This document shows positions 23,401 to 38,400 of a stretch of 64,000 nucleotides of DNA, piece after piece. Numbering within the stretch: position 1 is the stretch's first letter; the number at the start of each line of letters is the position of its first letter. The notes beneath the pieces are model-generated. The model did no database searches and was not told the origin of the DNA. It saw only the letters and a list, made by a program, of their open reading frames with translations. The position numbers were made by a program, and so were the translations under genes. The stretch comes from Nilaparvata lugens (taxonomy: Eukaryota > Arthropoda > Insecta > Hemiptera > Delphacidae), in assembly GCF_014356525.2 (NCBI RefSeq), contig NW_024090263.1, positions 96,476-160,475 on the forward strand, given 5' to 3'.

Positions 23401-26400
23401 TTGTGAAGAGCAAAAACCCCGTCTTCTTTGGAAATAGGATTAAAAATGTACAGAAGGCCATCCTGGCCACCCTCGGCTCAGCCTCTTGACCCACATTTGT
23501 GCCTGGAGTTTCACCCATCTCTGGCCTCTTGGTTTTTTCTTTTTGCCCCTTCGAAACTTTGCAGGGTCAAAAGCTTCACTTCTCTCAAGAAGTTTTGTCT
23601 GAATGGCCGCCCTTCTTTGAGCAGTGGTGAGGTTTGGTCTCTCCACCCGCAAACTGCTCAATTAAATTCAAGACTAGGAAACTCGTTTTTTTAAACCAGT
23701 CATAGAAGATGAAGTAAAAAATGTAATATATAGTCTAAAAAGCAATACTAGTCCAGGCATAGATGGCATTAATAGTAAGATTTTGAAAAAATAGCTCTTT
23801 TTATAGCTTGGCCGTTAACTTTTATAATAAATAAATGCTTTGAAAGAGGATTTTTCCAACTTCATTCAAGATTGCTAAGATTAAGCCACTTTTCAAATCA
23901 GGGGATAGGAAACTTGCAGAAAATTATAGACCAATTAGTTTATTAAGTTCATTGACTAAAATAATGAAGAAATTGATAAAAAAAACAGATTATTAAGTTT
24001 TTAAACAAACACAAAATAATAGAAGAGAATTGGTTTGGTTTTCAGAGTAAAAAGAGTGCAAATGATGCCCTGATCAAATTCTCAAACGTGGTTTCGGATC
24101 GTTTGAACAAAGGAAAGAAAACCCTAGCTATCTTCCTGGACCTAGCAAAAGCTTATGACACTGTGTCTCACGATAAGTTATTGGACAAATTAGAGTGGGT
24201 TGGCATAAGAGAAATTGTTCTTAGAAATTGTTCAAGAACTACTTGTCAAATAGAGAACAGATTTTATCACTCAATGGCTCAGTAAGTGAAATGCCTCTTT
24301 CATGCTATGGTCTCCCTCAAGGCACTGTCTTGTCACCTATCCTCTTCCTGTTATATGTGAATAAAGTACTAAGATTAGAGTTGAATGGAGGGGAAGTATA
24401 TTCATTCGCAGATGACACAGTGTTGTTGTATGGGGGTGAAACATGGAATGAGACGGCCTCTAAAGGCGTCGCTACACTAAAAAGATGGCTGGATTTCAAC
24501 TCCCTTAGTTTAAATATTAAAAAAACAAAGTATATTGCTTTTTCAAGGAGTATTGCTGGAAGTGAAGAAACGAGCTGTGTACGTGAACTGCACATTAATT
24601 GTGGGAATTTTAACAATAATTTAGCTGCATGTAACTGCCCTGAAATAGAAAAAAACCAGCCACATCAAATACCTAGGTATAATTATTGATGAAGGATTTA
24701 AATGGAAAAGACACATTGATTATTTGTGTGAGCGATTAAAGTTTGTATCCTCTAACTTCTATAAATTGCTGTCCATACTCCAGATACCAATGTTAAAAAT
24801 GGTTTACTTTGCAATTGTACAGTCCTTACTGCAATATGGATTAGTTGTTTGGGGGGGAGCATTCAACCCTCATCCATTAGCTCTATTTGTAATACAAAAA
24901 ATGATTATAAAAACAATACTAAATAGACCCATGAGCCAGCTGTATGTATTGAACGTTTTTAAATACTTTCAGAGTAACAAAAATATATTTAAAAAAATAA
25001 ATAATGAACATCAACGAACCAGATACAATATAAATAAATATAAATGTTATAACTCAGATCTGACAATCATCCGTAAGCAGCTTATTTATATAGCACCAAA
25101 AATAATTAATGAATTACCTTCAGATCTCATTGAATTTCCATGTATCAAAAATGTCCCTAATAACATAAGAGATTGGATTTGCCAAAATTTTTATTTTGAT
25201 TTGAATATTTTGTGATTTTTTTCGTATAGGAATTGCAATTTGCCAAGATTTTTATTTCAATTTGAATATTTTGTGATTTTTTTCGTATAAGTATTACGAT
25301 TTGCCAGAATTTTTATTACAATTTGAATATTTTGTGATTTTTTTCATATGGGAATTACGATTTGCCATAATTTTTTATTTTTTCAATTTAAATATTTTGT
25401 GATTTTTTTTGTTTATAAGAGAATATTATGATTTTTCCCTCTTCCCATTTCCCATGTAATGCGTTCTATATACCCTGTTTACACTGTATTTATGAATCAC
25501 TATATCTATGAATAAGAGAGTAATAGAAAAACTATATCATAGTTATAGTTAAGATACTCTAGAAAATTTTTTGATTTTTTTTTGTTGTGAATTTTGTTTC
25601 GATTCTTCGTTTCATAATTTACTGTTCTGTATAAATATTTGCTTCTGTGCTAAATCAATTTAAATCAGGTTAAGCGTATTATAATTTTATCCCCTACTCC
25701 CACTGGCGAACAAGAGTCATCTTATGCCAGTGGTTTTTTCACTTACCTTTTATTTTTATTACATTTTGGTTGGATTGTGTTGTTATGTTGAGCTTTGTTT
25801 GATTTATGTATATGTATTTATGAATGTGGAATAAATAAATTTGAAATTTGAATTGCTCTATTGCATCCTCATGCATTCCTGTGGATTATTGCTTTTCTGG
25901 ACTTTTGAACACTCTCCAGCTGGGATGATGTGATTGTTAGTCGCCTCCTATGACAACCAGGGATACACTGTGGGTGTATTCTGGTTTTCAACAAATTCTT
26001 GAGTCGGATGTTCGACCCAAAGCTCTCCCAACCCACAGGGGTCAAGTACAGTTACTGTATACACTATAACATAATATACTCCATACAGCAATCGAACAAC
26101 GAAGGAGCTACATTGCAAAGGTCTCATTAGTACTTCTTGGAGTTTGCAACTGTAAATGTATGGAAATATTTATCATTGGGTAAAACTATAATGTCCATCC
26201 CACGAAGTACAGTACAGTATATACTATTTATACTTCATACATCAATTGAACATCTACATGGCGGGGCTGAAGTCCAATTATTCTTGTAAACAGGCTTTGC
26301 TGACTTAAATATACTTACGCTACCATCGATTTATATATTAAAACTGTTAATTTTCACTCTCAATCATTTATCTGATCTGAATACAATTGCTGATATCCAC

Positions 26401-29400
26401 ACTTATAATACCAGAGGGAGGAATAAACTGTCTTTGAGACAACACCGATTGCAGCTGTACGAGAAAATGCCCTCTCATATTGGAGCGAAGTTGTTCAATG
26501 ATTTACCTACCGAGCTGCAGTCCTTGTCAGATATCAGAATTTTCAATAGTAAAGTGTATAAATTCCTTGTTTCAAAAGCCTACTACAGTGTAAAGGATTT
26601 TGGTGGTAGAGGGTAGCGTAGTTTGTAAGTACTCTAGTCTTTATAACTGTCTTTCATGTGTGCTTTTTTATTGTTAACTTATTAAGACTTATTAATGTTA
26701 CTTATTAAGACCTGACATTTTTCAACTGAAGGCTATATTGTATTGTACTGTGTTGAATAAAAATATTATCTTATCTTAACAACGGAGGCTCCATTGCAAA
26801 GAATACATTAGTACTTCTTAAAGTAGGCAAAAATCAAATCTTTTTATTTTTTTGTTCAACTGAATAATTTTGAAAGTTGATCATTTTCTCTCATTATTCT
26901 TTTTCTTGCAGTACTAAACGTAATCAGAATTCACTGGTGAATGGAACCAGTCTTGGGTCTGAAGAAAATGGCTCTGCTAAGAATCAGGCAGACACAAGGT
27001 AAAAAGCTTTAAATATTTTATTGTTACTGTTTGATAATGTCCTCATACCAAAAAGGTACTATAGTTTTATATAGTTTATAATGTCAATTACTTTGATCTT
27101 AATAGGCTTTTCATTTTGAATAACTCAATGAGCATCAATTAAGGTCATTAGTTTAACATTAATGAGTTGAATAAAACAATAAATTAATCATTCTAGAAAA
27201 TTCCATAAAGTTCAAAGTTGAATGATTTGTTATACATTTACTGGATTTTGGGTTTCCTGGAAAATAAATCACATTCTTCTGGGTAGGCCTACATCTGCAC
27301 CAGTGCTATTTCCATCTTACCATATCAATTTGCATCTTGAAGGAACTCTATTAATTTGAATAATTCAAATTATAAAATGTCGTTGCGAAACATCTTTTGA
27401 TTGAGTATAATGAAATATGATATTTTAATCAGATGCTAGAAGAATATCAATATTGTGTTTCATTCTATTTTTTACAGTGTTTCATACTTTTCCAGTATTC
27501 GAATAATCATTATATGATTAAAAGAATCAAATTGTTGAAGATTTTCCTCTCCTAGAAAACCAAAAATTGTATCTTGAAAATTTCCTCATTCTATAAAATG
27601 ATTTTTAAAAAAATCCGGAATTCATTTGTTGTAACAAGGCATAGGAATGATTAGACTACTATTTTCATTACTTTTAGAATGCATTAATTACGTGTTTTTT
27701 GACAGTGGTGATGATTCAAGTAGTGAAGAGGATGACTCACCCAAAGCTGCACCTGCTGCTCCAAAATCACCTACTAAGCCAATCAATCAGAAGGAAATCG
27801 CTAGTAATAATCGAAAACATACTAAAGGTGAGAAACTCATTGTATGTTTATTACGTTGCTATTCTGGAATTAATGAAATTCTTGTATAGGAACGCCTGGA
27901 TTCAGGCATTGTTATCGAAATATTGAGATTGAAACAGTTGATACTTTTCTTCTCGTGCATGCTCCTTTGTCAGTTCTCTAAAAATATCTCAATATTTTTC
28001 AAAAATGTGACTGTCGCTGAATGGAAGAAGAATATAGATTAAGATATTAATTTGATCAATGATGGATATTAAAATGATCAAGACTGCAGCCTTTAATACC
28101 TTTGAGCAGCAAGTTGGATAAAGAACAACACATTGATAATTGTAGGGCAAACGAAGGCGGCGGCGGCGGCGGCTGCGGTCACTCCTGTGAAGGCCACACC
28201 CAGTGAGCAGCCCAAAGTGGCCATCAAAGCTGAGAGCAAATCACGTGATCAAGCATCAGCTGCTGCCAAGCCTCCACTCAACAGACCTCAACCAATCTTC
28301 AATAAAGTTGCTGCCAAAACCCAATCTTCCGATGACAGCGATAGTGACGATCAGGATACAAATACTTCAAAACGTGAGTAAAATCAAATAAATGATTATT
28401 TCTTGAGGGCAGATTGTTTTTTGCCAATATCGAATACTAAATTGCAAAACAATTATTAAGAATGGACGTTCGGTAAAATTTTCATTGCTGATCTCTCATT
28501 GATAAATCTTGGAAATTAAAGAACACATTTATAAACGATTCTTAAGGAAGTTATTTTACATGCACACTCTGATTTCCTAGTAACTAATCGGAGTGATTAT
28601 ATATTATAATACTATCAGCAATATAACATCAATATTTGATCTTAGTTTGAATAAACTGCTGTAGAACTCAAGCTATTTTAGTTTTTTTTTAGTTTTCAAG
28701 ATTCTTTATTGCCAGAACAACTTTACATTGTATAAGCACGTCAAAATATTAACAAAAAATATAACACTTGTGAAATAAAAGAGAAATTATGATATGAAAT
28801 TAAGCATATGATAATAGAAATACTATAATTATATGAAAATATTCAAACCATGTGAAACATGCTACTACAATAACATTTTGTCTTAGTCTTAGTTAGAAAC
28901 AAGCTACAATTCACATTAATAATAATTAATAAGTTACCAAAAATTAAAAGTTACATGTTGCATCATGAGAACTCATTATTTTGAACATTGAACTTCACTT
29001 ATATTAATACGTTTTGCCTACTTATATAAGTTACTAGAATATTAATATCGGTGATTACACAGTCGGTCATAGTTTGATCTTCAATCACTCATAACTGATT
29101 AGATTATTATCTGTAGCCTAATCTGAGATCAAATTTTAATTGTCATTCGTGTAACCTTCTAAAGAATTAAGGACCATATAAACGATTCTTAAGACAGTTC
29201 TTTGCTATGAAACACCATGATTTCTTAGTAACTCATCAGAGTGATTATATTATCTTGTTCAACAACTGTGATTGGTTCCCAAAACCTGCTTGGCTAAGAA
29301 CGTTTCTTATGAATCGTTCATTTGCTAGTACTCAGTATGTATTATGCTTTTATTATCAAGATTTTTTGCATGCTTATAATTCCAAATTAAAATTAAGAAT

Positions 29401-32400
29401 GATTTTTATAATTAATTTTGTATCACTCCTAATTTTGTTCTTCAGTTTGATTCATTTTTTCTAGCTAAGTATGATATTTCTTATGAATTCTGTATCACTC
29501 CTAATTTTGTTCAACGTTTTGATATTTTTCTAGCTAACGTTGCTGTAACGCAAAAATCATCTAGTTCTGAAGAGAGCGATGATGATGATGATGATGAAGC
29601 ACCTACAGAAGTCGCTATTAAAAAGGGTAATTTCTTCCAAGCCATATTTTTTGCTCTTTTTAAAAGTTTGTATTATTTTAAATAAGGAGACTACTCTTTT
29701 ATTAGATTCTTATTGTAGCGAATAAGGATTAGACTCATTAAATTTCAAATATCATTCGAATATTTTTTTCAAATGTTATAACAACTTCTATGCATCTACT
29801 GTTTTGCCGATCTCCTTAAATCTCGATAAATTACTTTATGCAAATACATTTTATTGACAAAGTCATCAGGTGAACTCATTCAAAGGAGATTATATCTAAT
29901 AAATATGTTTAAATAAATTAGTAGCCTAACCCCAAAAACGAACGAGAAATCATTGGCGCGATGCCTATAAATCAAAAAAACATTCTGATTTATAGGCATG
30001 GTGCCTAAGATTTCTCGTTCATTTTTGGGGTTAGGCTACTAATTTCTTCAAACATATTTATTAGATATATCTACTTTATGCAAATTTTCAAATTTATATG
30101 AATTAAAAAAATTATGCAAATTTTTGCCGGTGATTTTGCCTCACCTACTGTACTCATGCATGTGAGCATAAATTAAATCTTCTTAATAATTATTATTTAT
30201 AATATCATGAATAAGGATATCATTTCGTTATTATTTCTAATTAAATAAATTAACATTTCTTGAATTTCTACTTTCCTTGCCCTATTACCATAGGTAACGA
30301 AAGTATTGCTTTTCGAAAAAAATTACTTCAATTTATAAATTACTATACGTTTCATGGTCCCCTGAGACCAAAAAAGTGGTTATTGGGTTTGTTTTCGTTT
30401 GTGTGTGTGTGTGTGTGTCAGTGTACACATTATCTCATCTCCCAATAAATGGAATGACTTGAAATTTGGAGCTTAAGGTCCTTTCAATATAAGGATCCGA
30501 CATGAACAATTTCGATCAAATGCAATTCAAGATGGCGGCTAAAATGGCGAAAATGTCAAAAACAGGGTTTTTCGCGATTTTTTTGAAAACGGCTCCAACG
30601 ATTTTGATCAAATTTATACCTAAAATAGCCATTGATAAGCTCGATCAACTGCCACAAGTCCTATATCTCTAAAAATTTCAGGAGCTCCGCCCCATCTATG
30701 CAAAGTTTGATTCTAGATTCCCAATTATCAGGCTTCAGAAACAATTTGAACAAAAAATTTCAAGTGGAAAGAATTGAGCATGAAAGTCTCTACAATTGAG
30801 GTTTTGTAACATTTTCACCTAAAATTGAAAATAAACTCGAAATTCGAGAAAATGTGATTATTCAATTGCAAACTGTTGATTCTATTAAATTATTCACTAT
30901 GAAGAGATAGCAGACCTCATGTGTCTCCAGTTTTATTGTCCTGTCACTAGCTGGCTCAGATCTTCGAATAGTAGACTTGAGATGCGCGTGAACATTAGCG
31001 TCAGGTGATCAGTTTTCATAACGGCAAGGAAAGTTGTGTGAGTGCGCCACACCTGATTTTTATTATTTTAGTTAAGTGCAGTAGCATATACTTATTTATT
31101 TTTTGTAAAGCTTTTTTGTATTTTGTTTTTTGGCAAATAAATTATCATTCATTCAAAAAAAATTATAATAATGAAATTGAATGTTCTGTTCTATATCAAC
31201 CACCTCGTAAAGTTGTTTTCTTCCTTAGTTAACAACATAATCCACCCTTATAGAAATAAAACAATAAATTATAAACATATTACTAATAAAATTATAACTT
31301 GAATTTATACATTGTATACATATGCATATTTATTACAATGAGAGACAATTAGCTTTTTAAAGGTCTCTTTAAAAGCTAAATTAATTAATATTAGAAGTTT
31401 GAGTTATATATTTTTCCTACAATTTGTTCACTAAAGAAAATTAATTAGATATTGAAAATGAATCAGAATTTCCGAGTTACCAATATTGTTTGAATTTTAG
31501 GTTGCAGGATTGTTCTACATTTTAGTTCCACTATTCATAATATTATATAATAATAATATAGAGTGACCTGGCTGGCTCAGGTCTGGTGTTAGAGTTTTCA
31601 GGTCGCAACTGATCAATTTCAGGGCCTCTGACATGACCTAACGACTGCTTTTCAGGCAGCCGGGAACGACAGATAACGTGTTCATCCGGAACATTTCTAA
31701 TTACTATTCTTATATGATTGTCTCATCGTTCAAATAAATTGACTCTTGTTCCCCTCTTTTTCAGAAAAAGAAGTAAAAGTATTCACTCCAAGAAACAGTG
31801 GTGAACAAGGATCAAATAAAAGGAAGTTGGATGAAGATTCAAGAGACTCCAATAAAAAAGTAAGTTTTTATTTAATTAAATCTCAATAAAATTGCTGAAA
31901 ATTCTTCAATGATGATATAGAACTTAGTATCTTGCTCTGTATATTTGTGTGTTTTACTCTAAACCAACAACAATTCCTATTGATTATTATTCAGCGTTGC
32001 TGATTCTTTTTATATTACAAGTAGTTTTATGTTGTTGAAGACATGATAAACATAAAAGTAAGTTGAAACAGATTATAAAAATTGCATTCAACAGTAATTC
32101 AAATGAAATGAAATTTATTCATCAAAAACAATTACATTACACATTAGAATACAATTAAAACAATGAAGTTTTATGCATTGAGTAATTTCTTAATAGGCAA
32201 AGATAATTCAATGAATAAATATTCACCCCACTATAAATGATATGTGTTGGGGTATAAGTTATTAGTTGCGTGTTATAATTACTATTTACAAACTTCATTC
32301 ACTGATATGGGATTGAAGTTTTTTATATAGAAATTAGTAAAAATTTATAATACAATCAAAATTATCAAATTAGTAGATAAATATTAATGTTCTATTAAGG

Positions 32401-35400
32401 ATAATAATAAGAAAGTTAATTTTTAGAAAAATGAAAAACTAGTAATCATTTCAATAATATGGAATATCAACTCAAGTGACAAATGTTGGATTTTCTGTTA
32501 CAGAAGAATAAGTTTGATCCAGGATTTGAAAATGGAGCCAGGAAAGGAATTTCAAATGAAGTGAGTATACATTTGATTTAAACATCTATGACTCCAGATA
32601 TTTTTTGCCTGCTTTTGCATTTCTTCAATATGTATTTGTCATTGTCATATTAGGAAATTAACTTTTTATTATCGTTTCTGTAACACAATTAGTGTATTTT
32701 TTGTATTTGTATTTATTTATTGTTTTTACAAGAAAGCACTGACCGAGAGAGAAAAACTAAGGATACTCCTTCTCCTTGTAATATTTCTCACCCAAATTTA
32801 GATAACATTTTGAATTGTAGTTTTTATGTTCCAACATTAAGGATTGTATTAGTTTTTATTTATTTTTCAAAAAAAAAATATTTATTTTTATAAAACAATA
32901 TCCTATAACAAAAGCATCAACTGATTCATAAAAAGGTGTATAACAAACTTTGATATTATTGAACCTCTCTGTGATTGAATTGAATTGAGGATGTTGTCTG
33001 TACTGCTTTATGTGAATCTTAAATTCAAAGGATCATGGTTTTTTGTTGTAACCAATTGGCAGGCCTGGTGTCTGCTAGGTCAGTTCTATTGGAGTGAGCT
33101 ACGTGAAAATTTTCAGTTTTATTATTATTTCGCGTTTAATTAATCGTTTGTTCAAGTTTGAGATGTGTAATAATGAGGAGTGATTCAATCAGACATACGG
33201 CATAGTTCTTTTGTGTTTTAAATTATCTGAATTTGTGACTTGTGTTTGTTTCTCAAGATGTAACCTACAAATATTGACTCGTAAACAGTGACAGGATCTA
33301 ATCATTTTATCAGTATTGTTGACTCAGACGAAGTGTTTTCGTGTTTTCTACTTCACTTGACTGTCGTCTGCAAGTTGCCGGTAACTGGTCAACTTAACCT
33401 AAAAGCTAGCTTTCGAGCGGGAATCCGAGTCAGCTGTGGTTGCGGTCAGCTGTTTTTTTTTTGTTTTGTTTTCATACTGTATGAAACGTAGAGACATCAA
33501 CACGGCTTTTCGTGTTACACTGCTCTGTGCACTGCTCTATTGATCTCTGATTGGACGTGTTTTCGCGCTAGATTTTGAATTTTAAATAATGACAATGAAC
33601 CGAATGACAACACGCCGAAGGCGGGAGTGTTTGATTCGAGAAGCGGAGTTGGAGTTAGGTAATATGAACTGTGATCTTGTTAATGATACGGTGATAGAAT
33701 TAGCTGTCAATATTAGAGGAACTCTATCAGTAATCTCGGATAAGTTCACGAACGATGCCATTATTGATATAATTCCGGATATTGTTGGAATTCTAAATAA
33801 ATTGGACACCACAATCTCCTACAATAATGAACTACTGAATGAACGCACTGACCTTCTGAATAATAATACTGAATTGACTAAGCAAGTAGAGTACGAGAAA
33901 AAAAACGTAAAGAAAACTTTGAGGACTCTTTATTCAATGAGGAGAAGGCTGAGGAGGAAATTCTAGTTTTGGAAACGCGTATTAAAAAACTGGAGGCATC
34001 TAACACCTATTTAAACGAGGAATTGAATACTAAGAATGAAATAATAAAAATTATTCAAGCTGAAAAGGATAGTTTATTTTTTAACAGAGACACTATTTTG
34101 GACAAAGTAACTTCTGGGAGCAATGACCAATTTATTACGCCAAGGAATACTGCTAAAGTTAGAACCGATTTTACTGAGACTGGAGCTATAACGGTAAATA
34201 ACAGATTTGAACTTCTCTCTGAAAACGCTAAATCTGCAAGTAATAATAGGCCTACCACTTCTCATAAACTTTTGGTCAAGGCTCAAGTTCACAGACCTAG
34301 AGCGTTGCCCAAAACGTCTCATGATAAAAACCCCATTACTGAAACAACTCAAACTGATAAAAAAAGGAGAATGACAATTCTAGCGGATAGCCAAGGAAAA
34401 CATTTGAGTAAATACCTGCAGCATCTGTATGACAGCTTTGAAACCTTTGTTTATACTAAACCTGGCGCCAAATTAAAACATATTATCCAAGATGGCATGG
34501 ATTTTGTTAAGGATTTCACCAAGGATGATGTTATTGTTATATTGGCTGGCACAAACGACTTCCATGTAGACGAACCTCATCAGTTAACTGTACTCCAAGG
34601 AATAAACGCTCTTTTAAAACTTCAGCTGAGATCTAAAATCGTTGTATGCAGTGTACCGTACAGATATGACAACCTCAGCCTAAATGAAAACATACTCCAC
34701 TCCAACTCTTATCTATCGAGAGTGGTGAGTGAATATGAGGGCGGTCTGCTGCTTTCCTTTTTGGACGTCAACGACTTCCTCCAGCGATCCCACTTCACAA
34801 GGCACGGTCTGCATCTCAATCGTCGCGGAAAGCTGATACTAGCCAAGAACTTTCAAGTATTTGCCATGCAGAATGCTGCGAGGATTGGTGTGGGTGACAT
34901 TGATCTATCGGCGACTACTGGTGGCGGGGCTACAACGGATGAGCTGCGGATCCCTCATTTGCCTGAACCTCCCGCTATTCACTATCTGGGTTCCTACCCT
35001 ATCACACCCAATCCACCCAGTTCTCCTGCAGATCTCTTGAATCAGATCCCTAATGGCACTGTCCTTTCAGAGAAATCTTACTTGTCTTCCCATCAATCCT
35101 TAGATTTTTTAGACAGTTCTCTATCCCTTTTTCAAACAAAACACTGTGAATGATAATAGAAATTTAGATATACACCCTTTGCTCGGATTTTTGTTCCTCA
35201 ATATTCAGGGATTGAACAGAAAATCATTTCATTTAGACGGCTACATTTCAAGTTTTAATAGTGGCGCAGAGGCTCCTATCTTATTTTTGTGCCTAACAGA
35301 ACATTGGCTATGTCACGATGAATTGATCTATTCTCACCCCGATAATTTTTATTGTGCTGCCAACTTCTGCAGAACAAATCACATTAGGGGAGGGACTGCT

Positions 35401-38400
35401 ATTTTTGTAGCTAATGACATTGAAACTAGAGCCCTGGATATAAGTGATTTCACCTCAGAATTTATATTTGAGGCTTCGGCTGTAATAGTAGACAAATTTA
35501 AAATTATTGTAGTCTGCATGTATCACTCTCCGGGATATAACCCATATGAATTCTTGAGTGCTCTTGAGAATCTCCTTAGCCACTTATCTAAATGGGAAAA
35601 TTACACTGTAATAGCGGGGGGTGATCTTAATGCTGATTTCGATGTTTTAACCTCAAAGAGAACTGTCTTAGAGTTCCTCAATTTACTTAGAGAATTCAAC
35701 TGTTATTGTCTGAACTCACAGCCTACCAGAGGTGATAGCTGTCTCGATAATGTTTTTGTTAATTGTCATACTGATCGTGCAGAGAGTAGGGTAGTAAAGG
35801 ACTTTCCGTTCACAGACCATGATGGTTTAGTTGTAAGATTGGTAAAACCTAAGATATCTAATATAACTCTGATAAGTGAGCCGAATAATCTGACTAGAAG
35901 TAGTTTTAAACATGTTTTCCCAGAGAGAAGCTTTCCACGACTTATTGAAAAGTTGAGATTTACTGATTGGAGTATGTTATCACATCATCACTTTCGTGAT
36001 GCAATGGCAATGTTAAGTTTCTTTTTTATGATCTTGACCAATATAATACATGCTTTCTTGGTTCTTAAGCCTTGCAGAATCATAAACAAAGTAAAAAAGA
36101 AAAATTGGTATACTCAGGATTTAGCCAAGGAAAAGGATAGGATAATTTCACTTCATTTATTACATAAAAGCACAGGCTGTGTCGAAATTAAGAACCAGTT
36201 GACTGCATTGAAAAAAGTCTATATCAGAGAGGTGACTAATGCCAAAGTTACTTATAATAGTAAACTTATAGAATCTAGCAATAATAAATGTAAGACTGCA
36301 TGGGCTCTCATAAAAAAAAGTTGTAATATATCAAAAGGCGTTGAACCACTGATATCCCCAAATTCATTCAACAGTTACTGTGTTGAGTCCGTTGATAGGA
36401 TTAAAAGAGAGATTGTCAAACCTGATATATCAGTAAAAGATTGTATAAATAAAGTTAATGTTAGGCTAAATAGGTGTTTCGAGTGGAGACCTGTCACAAT
36501 AATTGATGTTTTAAAGGCAGCAAAACAGTTGAATAACTCTTACAGCTATGATTATTATAACATGTCGAACAATTTTTTGAAAAAAATAATACCTCACATT
36601 GTGCAACCACTGACCGCATGCATAAACAGAATATTGCAAGAGGGGAAATTCCCTGAGGAACTTGAAATATCAAAGGTGTGCCCTATTTTCAAAAAGGGGT
36701 CTAAAGATAAACCAGAGAGCTATCGTCCTGTGTCATTGGTGCCTGTTCTTTCTAAACTTATTGAAATAATAATATGTGAGCAAGTTGTTGTATTTTTGGA
36801 GGAAAATAACTTATTATCAGGAGTTCAATTCGGCTTTAGAAAAGGCAAAGCAACTGTTGATGCGGTTGAGGGTTTGGTCCATGATATTTTGCAGGCATTT
36901 GAAAATAGGTCTTATGCACAGGTTACATTCTGTGACTTAAGCAAAGCATTTGACTGCGTCGACCATGGTGACTTGATAGAGAAACTTCATTATTACGGTT
37001 TTCGGGGAGTTTCTCTAACACTATTTGAGTCTTACCTGAAGAATAGAAAGCAGACCGTCTGCGTCAATGGAGAGTGGTCTGATGTAATTTTCCTGAAGTA
37101 TGGCATACCTCAAGGATCCGTCCTGGGTCCTCTATTATTCCTTATAAGTATCAATGATTTGCCTCACAATGTTTTGAGCAGAGCAGTATTATATGCGGAT
37201 GATACTACCTTTTTGAATGTCTCTAATGATATGGCTAAGCTCTCAAATGTTGTTAATAACTCACTTGATGAAGCAGGAGCCTGGTTCAGAGCAAATGGAT
37301 ATCTTTTAAATGCTAATAAGACTGAAAATGTCATATTTAGTCTGAGACCATATGATAATGAATATACTCAGCAGGATATTGTAAATAATGTTAAATTTTT
37401 AGGGGTACACATTGATCATCAACTGACCTGGGGAAAACACATTGATTATTTAAAAGCTAGGCTTTCAAGAGTCATCTATCTCATTGGACGTCTGAAGCAA
37501 TGTGTGACTCCACATAGTGTGAGAATGGCTTACTTTGCGTTTTTTCAGTCCCTTATTAAATACTGTCTTCTTGTATGGGGCAATTCTCCGAGGGTTGCAG
37601 AGATATTGAGGTTGCAAAAGAAAGTTAGAATTATCAATGCTTCAGGTCCCTTGGATCACTGTAAGCCTATATTTATAAAATTAAATATTAAGACTGTCAT
37701 CAATCTTTATATCTTTGAACTTGCTGCTTACTCTTTAAAGAAATTACCAGAAACAACTCTTAATGAACATGTCCACTCACACAGCACACGTAATAGGGGT
37801 AAAATGAATTTCCAATATTGCAGATTAAGTAAATCTCTTAATAGTCACTGTATAATGTACAAAAAGGTTTACAATAGTTTGTTGGGGTCCATTAACAAAT
37901 ATGATAATATGACTTTTCTCAATAAATTGGATATTTGGCTGAGTGAAAATCCTTTCTATGACATTGAGGAATTCTTTGAGCATCCACATATAATTATTTA
38001 GTGTTAAGTATTAGAAGTGCTGAAGTGTTGTTTCAATCAATTCTGTTATTCAATTCCAAATTTTATTGTCTGTCCTGGTGTTATTTTTATAGTTTATTTA
38101 TTTTTAATGTTTAAATTCTATATATATTATGTTTTTATTCACCTCGGCTTTAGACTAAGGACTATGCTCCGTTTTCATGACTTTGTCAATACATGTATAA
38201 TTGTGAACGACAATAAAAACATTTGATTTGATTTGATATACATACCTTCAGCTGTACAATACTACTTCGGCTGCCCTCACAACAGTGCATTAGATTATGT
38301 GAAGCCATAGAGTAAAGATAGCACAAGAAGATATTCCATGGTATAGGGCGTTTATGTTCTAATTTTCAATGATAAATCCAGCCGATATTCCTGGTGTTCT

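Larger units (their letters stand above)
33057..38238 (+). mobile_element. Nearly full-length CR1/Jockey-like LINE
   Basis: Consists of a roughly 530-bp 5'UTR that is GC-richer than its flanks, ORF1 (33589-35153, frameshifted), ORF2 (35146-38001) and a 3'UTR with an AATAAAAACATTTGATTTGA-type tail in which TTTGA repeats. The 5' border is estimated from the composition change; no target-site duplication could be fixed. It is in intron 8 of the Nopp140 gene, in the sense orientation. The older relative at 21130-22310 shares its C-terminal peptide pattern. Confidence 0.82.
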
